Below are positions 1 through 64,000 of a stretch of DNA of 64,000 nt, piece after piece (positions within the stretch are counted from its first letter, which is position 1; the number at the start of each line of letters is the position of its first letter). Below the pieces are notes generated by a model. That model was not told where the DNA came from and ran no database searches. It worked only from the letters and a program-made list of their open reading frames with translations. Made by a program: the position numbers and the translations under genes. The DNA is from Todiramphus chloris collaris (lineage: Eukaryota > Chordata > Aves > Coraciiformes > Alcedinidae). The DNA is taken from the NCBI GenBank assembly GCA_025345505.1, contig JANVCC010000185.1, positions 2,624,767 through 2,688,766 on the forward strand, written 5' to 3'.

Positions 1-974
1 GCTCTAGCTGACATGGGGAGCAGTGTCGTACCCTTGTTCTGGTTGGTAAATGTGGTTTGAAAAAGGAGACCAAAGACAGGCTCTTAACCCTCTGAAATGA
101 TAGTTTGAGAGCTGGTGGAGTTTCATCTCTTTTCTGTGCAGCAGGGCAGGCTGCTTGTAGCTGGCCGTACGCTGCTGTCTTTGTCTGAGCAATCACCTTG
201 GGTCTCTCCCAGGCGATGCGATCCCCCCATCCCTTGATCGGAGACATCAGCACACCAAGGGATGGGTGATATATCCTCCTGGCCACGACACTTGGCAGCT
301 GGACAGATAACTGACTCATCGGTGTTCGTGGTTTCTCATTTAATACTGGGACCGTTCGGATGATTTAAGTGCCAGCAGTCCAGAGAGGAGGTTGTGCTTC
401 TGCTTCCAGCACGGTTGTGGAGCCGTCGCCTTGTTTGCCTCCCATCCACACTTCTCTTTGCGGGGGGAGGCCGGGGGTGGATCTGGCTTTGGCTGTCAGC
501 CGTAGATCTATGTTGCGAGTGGTTTTATTTCCTCCTGGCGATTGGGCTGTTCCATTGGCTCCTCTTGCTCTCCGTTGTTTGCCTGCCGAGGAACAAATGT
601 CCTGTGCGCAGCGGGCTGCGGGGCGCTCCAGGGGACCGGGCTCCGCGCCGTGCCCACCCCGCCGGCCCCTCTCCTGAGGCCGGCCGAGCCCCTGGCCACC
701 CATGCCCCCGAGGGGAGCTCTCTGCAGGGGGGGCACCGCCTCCTGCCCCGCAATGTAATTGCATCTGGGGGGCTGTCGGCCCCTCCCGGAGCGGGGGGCG
801 GCCGTGCGGGGCAGCGCCGGGGTGCGGGTTGCGTGGGGCCGGCCCCGGAGGAGGTACCGGGGCGGGGGCGGGCGGCGGGGGCGGGCAGGGCAAGGCAAGG
901 CAAGGCAGGGCAGGGCGTCCCCGTCCCCCCCCTTCCCCCCTCCCCCATTGCCACTGCCCCCTTCTCTCCCGCAG
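1..974. other. Region upstream of exon B1 (intron or 5' flank)
   Basis: I see no convincing coding exon here. The left 560 bases are of ordinary composition. From about 590 the sequence becomes CpG-rich and runs into exon B1. Mammalian Slack-B has about 50 more residues before the position equivalent to the ATG at 1060; I find no match to that leader here, so an earlier exon may lie left of the window. Confidence 0.5.
859..917 (+). repeat. G-rich tract and GGCAA/GGGCA short tandem repeat
   Basis: A run of G-tracts (859-890) is followed directly by repeated GGCAA and then GGGCA units. The first part has at least four runs of three or more G within about 30 bases, so it could form a G-quadruplex on the + strand. 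It sits about 60-110 bases upstream of the exon B1 acceptor. Confidence 0.6.
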
Positions 975-1059
975 GCTTTCGTCGCCCGGCGGCTGCGGCG
1001 GCGGGGACGGCGGCGGGAGCCGCAAGAGCGGGGTCATTCTGGACATCGCTGCCTTGAAG

Positions 1060-62214
<61,155 letters not shown>

Positions 62215-62271
62215 GTAAGTGCCGGTCGGCTGCGCTGCTCTGCAGTGGTGCATCCCGCTGCGTGCCCGCAG

Positions 62272-62486
62272 GTAACCCTGGGCCGAGCCTATACCCAATC
62301 TGAGCCTAACCCCATGCCGAGCCTAACCCTGCACCAAGCCTAACCCCACTCCTAGCCAAACCCCAATCCGAGCTTAACCCCTTGCCAAGCCTAACCCCAT
62401 GCCAGGTCTAACCCCACACCAAGCCTAACCCCACGCCAGGCCTAACCCCGCACCAAGCCTAACCCCGCACCAAGCCTAACCCCACA
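62272..62486 (+). repeat. 17-bp minisatellite with TAACCC core
   Basis: About 12-13 imperfect copies of a unit close to GCCTAACCCCGCACCAA. Each copy carries a CTAACCC, the C-strand telomere core, but the period is 17, not 6. The array begins 57 bases after the exon C27 donor. Confidence 0.9.
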
Positions 62487-63136
62487 GGCGCTGCCGGGCC
62501 CTGCTCCAAGCAGTGCCTCACTCCCTGGCTTGCTTGTGCTTCGCAGTCGAGCATGTCGAAGGCTGGGGTCCCGCAGCGCAGAGCCCTCTCAGCTGTCACC
62601 CCCAGGCAGCTGCAGCAGCCCCCCCAGCTCGGGGCTCTGGGACAGCTCCAGGCAGGGTTTGCAGCGGCAAAATTAATTCTCGCCCTTCTGCCTGCAGCTG
62701 GACCGAGCGCTGCTCTGCTCAGCAGCCCCGGGGTGCGATGTCCCGCTTGCCCCCCGCTTTCTGGCCGTGCAGAAATGGTGGTTCAGGACACGCTGACTCC
62801 AAGTCAGCAAAACCCTTCTGCCCACGAGCCCCTCGAGTGCGGCGGGGAGAGGTGAACCCCGTCTCCTGGCACAGGCCCCTTTCATTACAGGCTTTAATCC
62901 TTCAGAGAGTTCTTCCATGGGTAACAGTTCGGTAGCTACAGGGCTGAGTGGTTTGCTTCCTTGCGTGTGAAACTGGTGTCTCCAGCTGTGACGAGCCCCG
63001 GGGCGTCCGCAGGTCCATCCGTGCAGCCACATTTCTTGTGAAGCTTCTCACCTGCCCATCGGTGCTGGCGTCTGTCCCCCCTGGGACAATTCCCCACACC
63101 TTGGTTACAACAAAGTCTATAGCCCACAGCTTCCTT

Positions 63137-63200
63137 GCTTTTTTTGCTTTGGGTTTGGTTGGTTTTGGTTTGGTTTGGTTTTTTTTGGTTTTTTCTCCTT
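63137..63200 (+). repeat. T/G-rich low-complexity tract (GGTTT)n
   Basis: Repeated GGTTT, GGTTTT and longer T runs. Confidence 0.8.
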
Positions 63201-63296
63201 TCTTTGAAGCCATCCTGTGCTGCTGCCTGTTTGCTCCATCCTTGAAGAGCGTCTGTCCGCCCCACGCCGGCCCTTGCCCGTATGCTGGCTGGGACC

Positions 63297-63412
63297 ATAG
63301 CATCACACACTGGCTGGGGTGGGAAGGGACCTTTCAAGCTCATCCGGTCCAACCCCGCTGCAGGGAGCAGGGCCATCTGCACCTAGAGCAGGGTGCTCAG
63401 AGCCCCGGCCAA
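63297..63412 (-). mobile_element. CR1 LINE 3' fragment, antisense
   Basis: On the + strand it reads GGTGGGAAGGGACCTTTCAA, GTCCAACCCCGCTGCAGGGA, CACCTAGAGCAGGGTGCTCA, the reverse complement of the 3' end seen in the copies at 38595 and 61419. Confidence 0.88.
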
Positions 63413-64000
63413 AACGGTGCCCCAGACGGGATGGAGCTGGGTTCTGGAGGTGTGTGGGGGGGATTCCTTCTCTCCCATCTCAGCTTCTCCCTCGTAGCCC
63501 TTCAGTCACATGAAAGAAGAGTAGAAGATGTAAAGAAATGCAGCGCAGGAGAGGGTTTGGAGTGGAGGTCAAACGGGCTGGCTGTGGGCATCGGCCAGCC
63601 TCCCTGGGGCTTGCAGCAGGGCAGGGGGAGCTCAGGGGATGCCAGGCTGGTGGATCTGGCAAACAGGGTGCACCCAACGCGAGAGCTGCCACAGCGTGTG
63701 CTGACCAGGCCCGGGCATCCCCTGCAAGAGCAGCAGAAGTTGAGGCAGAGGCACCTTCCCTGCCCCTGCAGCATCCCTTGAGGATCCCCAGGGGGATGTC
63801 CGGGGCAGCCTTGGCTGGGTTAGTGTCAGGATTTGTATCGTTCTCCCGGCCTGTCCCACAACTTTTGGCTGCTGCAAACCGGAGGGGAGCCCCGGTGAGC
63901 CAAGAGGCAGCGGGGGATGCAGGACCGGTCTCCTGGCAGGGCAGGAGGGCAGTGCCCAGCTGGGACTGGGGTGCTGAGCATGGCACGGGGACCAGCAGTC

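Larger units (their letters stand above)
62215..64000 (+). other. KCNT1: Intron after exon C27, to window end
   Basis: I searched this stretch for the next KCNT1 exons (EDVANL or DEMNDHQ-like coding) and found none. It contains the 17-bp minisatellite, a GT-rich tract (about 63137-63200), an antisense CR1 piece and otherwise unremarkable GC-rich sequence. The 277-codon open frame starting at 62948 crosses the CR1 and GT-rich tract and is not a gene. Confidence 0.7.

Noticed and set aside
394..974. Upstream extension of the exon B1 frame to an ATG at 394
   Set aside because: It is open but has no similarity to any Slack leader, is Gly/Pro/Arg-rich as expected for a CpG island, and a strong acceptor at 974 interrupts it.
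62272..62486. True telomere or interstitial TTAGGG array
   Set aside because: The period is 17 with GC-rich spacers, not six; only the core is telomere-like.
62948..63781. 277-codon plus-strand open frame
   Set aside because: It passes through a GT-rich tract and an antisense CR1 copy; low-complexity Phe/Leu run, no domain.
62215..64000. Remaining KCNT1 terminal exons
   Set aside because: I looked for coding of EDVANL, DEMNDHQ and ETQL-type segments with splice sites and found none; they must lie to the right.

Overview
The window is vertebrate nuclear DNA, most likely avian. It holds most of one large multi-exon gene on the + strand, KCNT1 (Slack / Slo2.2 / KNa1.1, a sodium-activated potassium channel). 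The bird assignment rests on at least ten CR1 LINE fragments, several with the typical avian CR1 3' end (variants of ATTCTATGA), on compact introns, and on a protein that follows mammalian Slack almost residue for residue while keeping Slick (KCNT2)-like wording at several places. I could not name the species. I assigned exons by translating the DNA, matching to the KCNT1/KCNT2 families from memory, and checking that every intron boundary has splice sites and a consistent phase.

Layout. Positions 1-974 are upstream or intronic sequence ending in a CpG island. Exon B1 (975-1154) carries the Slack-B amino terminus. A 44-kb intron follows to 45310. Inside it lie exons A1 (26258-26406) and A2 (37686-37727), which encode the alternative Slack-A amino terminus and imply an internal promoter. 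This large intron holds most of the CR1 fragments, several minisatellites and two further CpG-rich patches. From 45311 to 62214 there are 27 common exons (C1-C27), mostly separated by short introns. They encode the proximal N-terminus, S1-S6 with the pore, the RCK1 domain, the linker, the RCK2 domain with the proposed sodium motif, and part of the C-terminal tail. The last ~90 residues and the stop codon are not in the window. The final 1.8 kb is intron with a telomere-like 17-bp minisatellite and an antisense CR1 piece.

How it works together. Both leaders join C1 in the same phase (2), so two promoters feed one channel body. The visible Slack-B frame from the ATG at 1060 is 1101 codons plus one base; the Slack-A frame from 26258 is 1133 codons plus one base. 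Three in-frame small exons could vary the product: A2 (42 nt), C4 (57 nt, skipping gives a Slick-like S1-S2 loop) and C26 (21 nt). One intron appears to use a GC-AG donor, and it splits the proposed sodium-sensing motif. I found no convincing second protein-coding gene, RNA gene, CRISPR array or intact mobile element.
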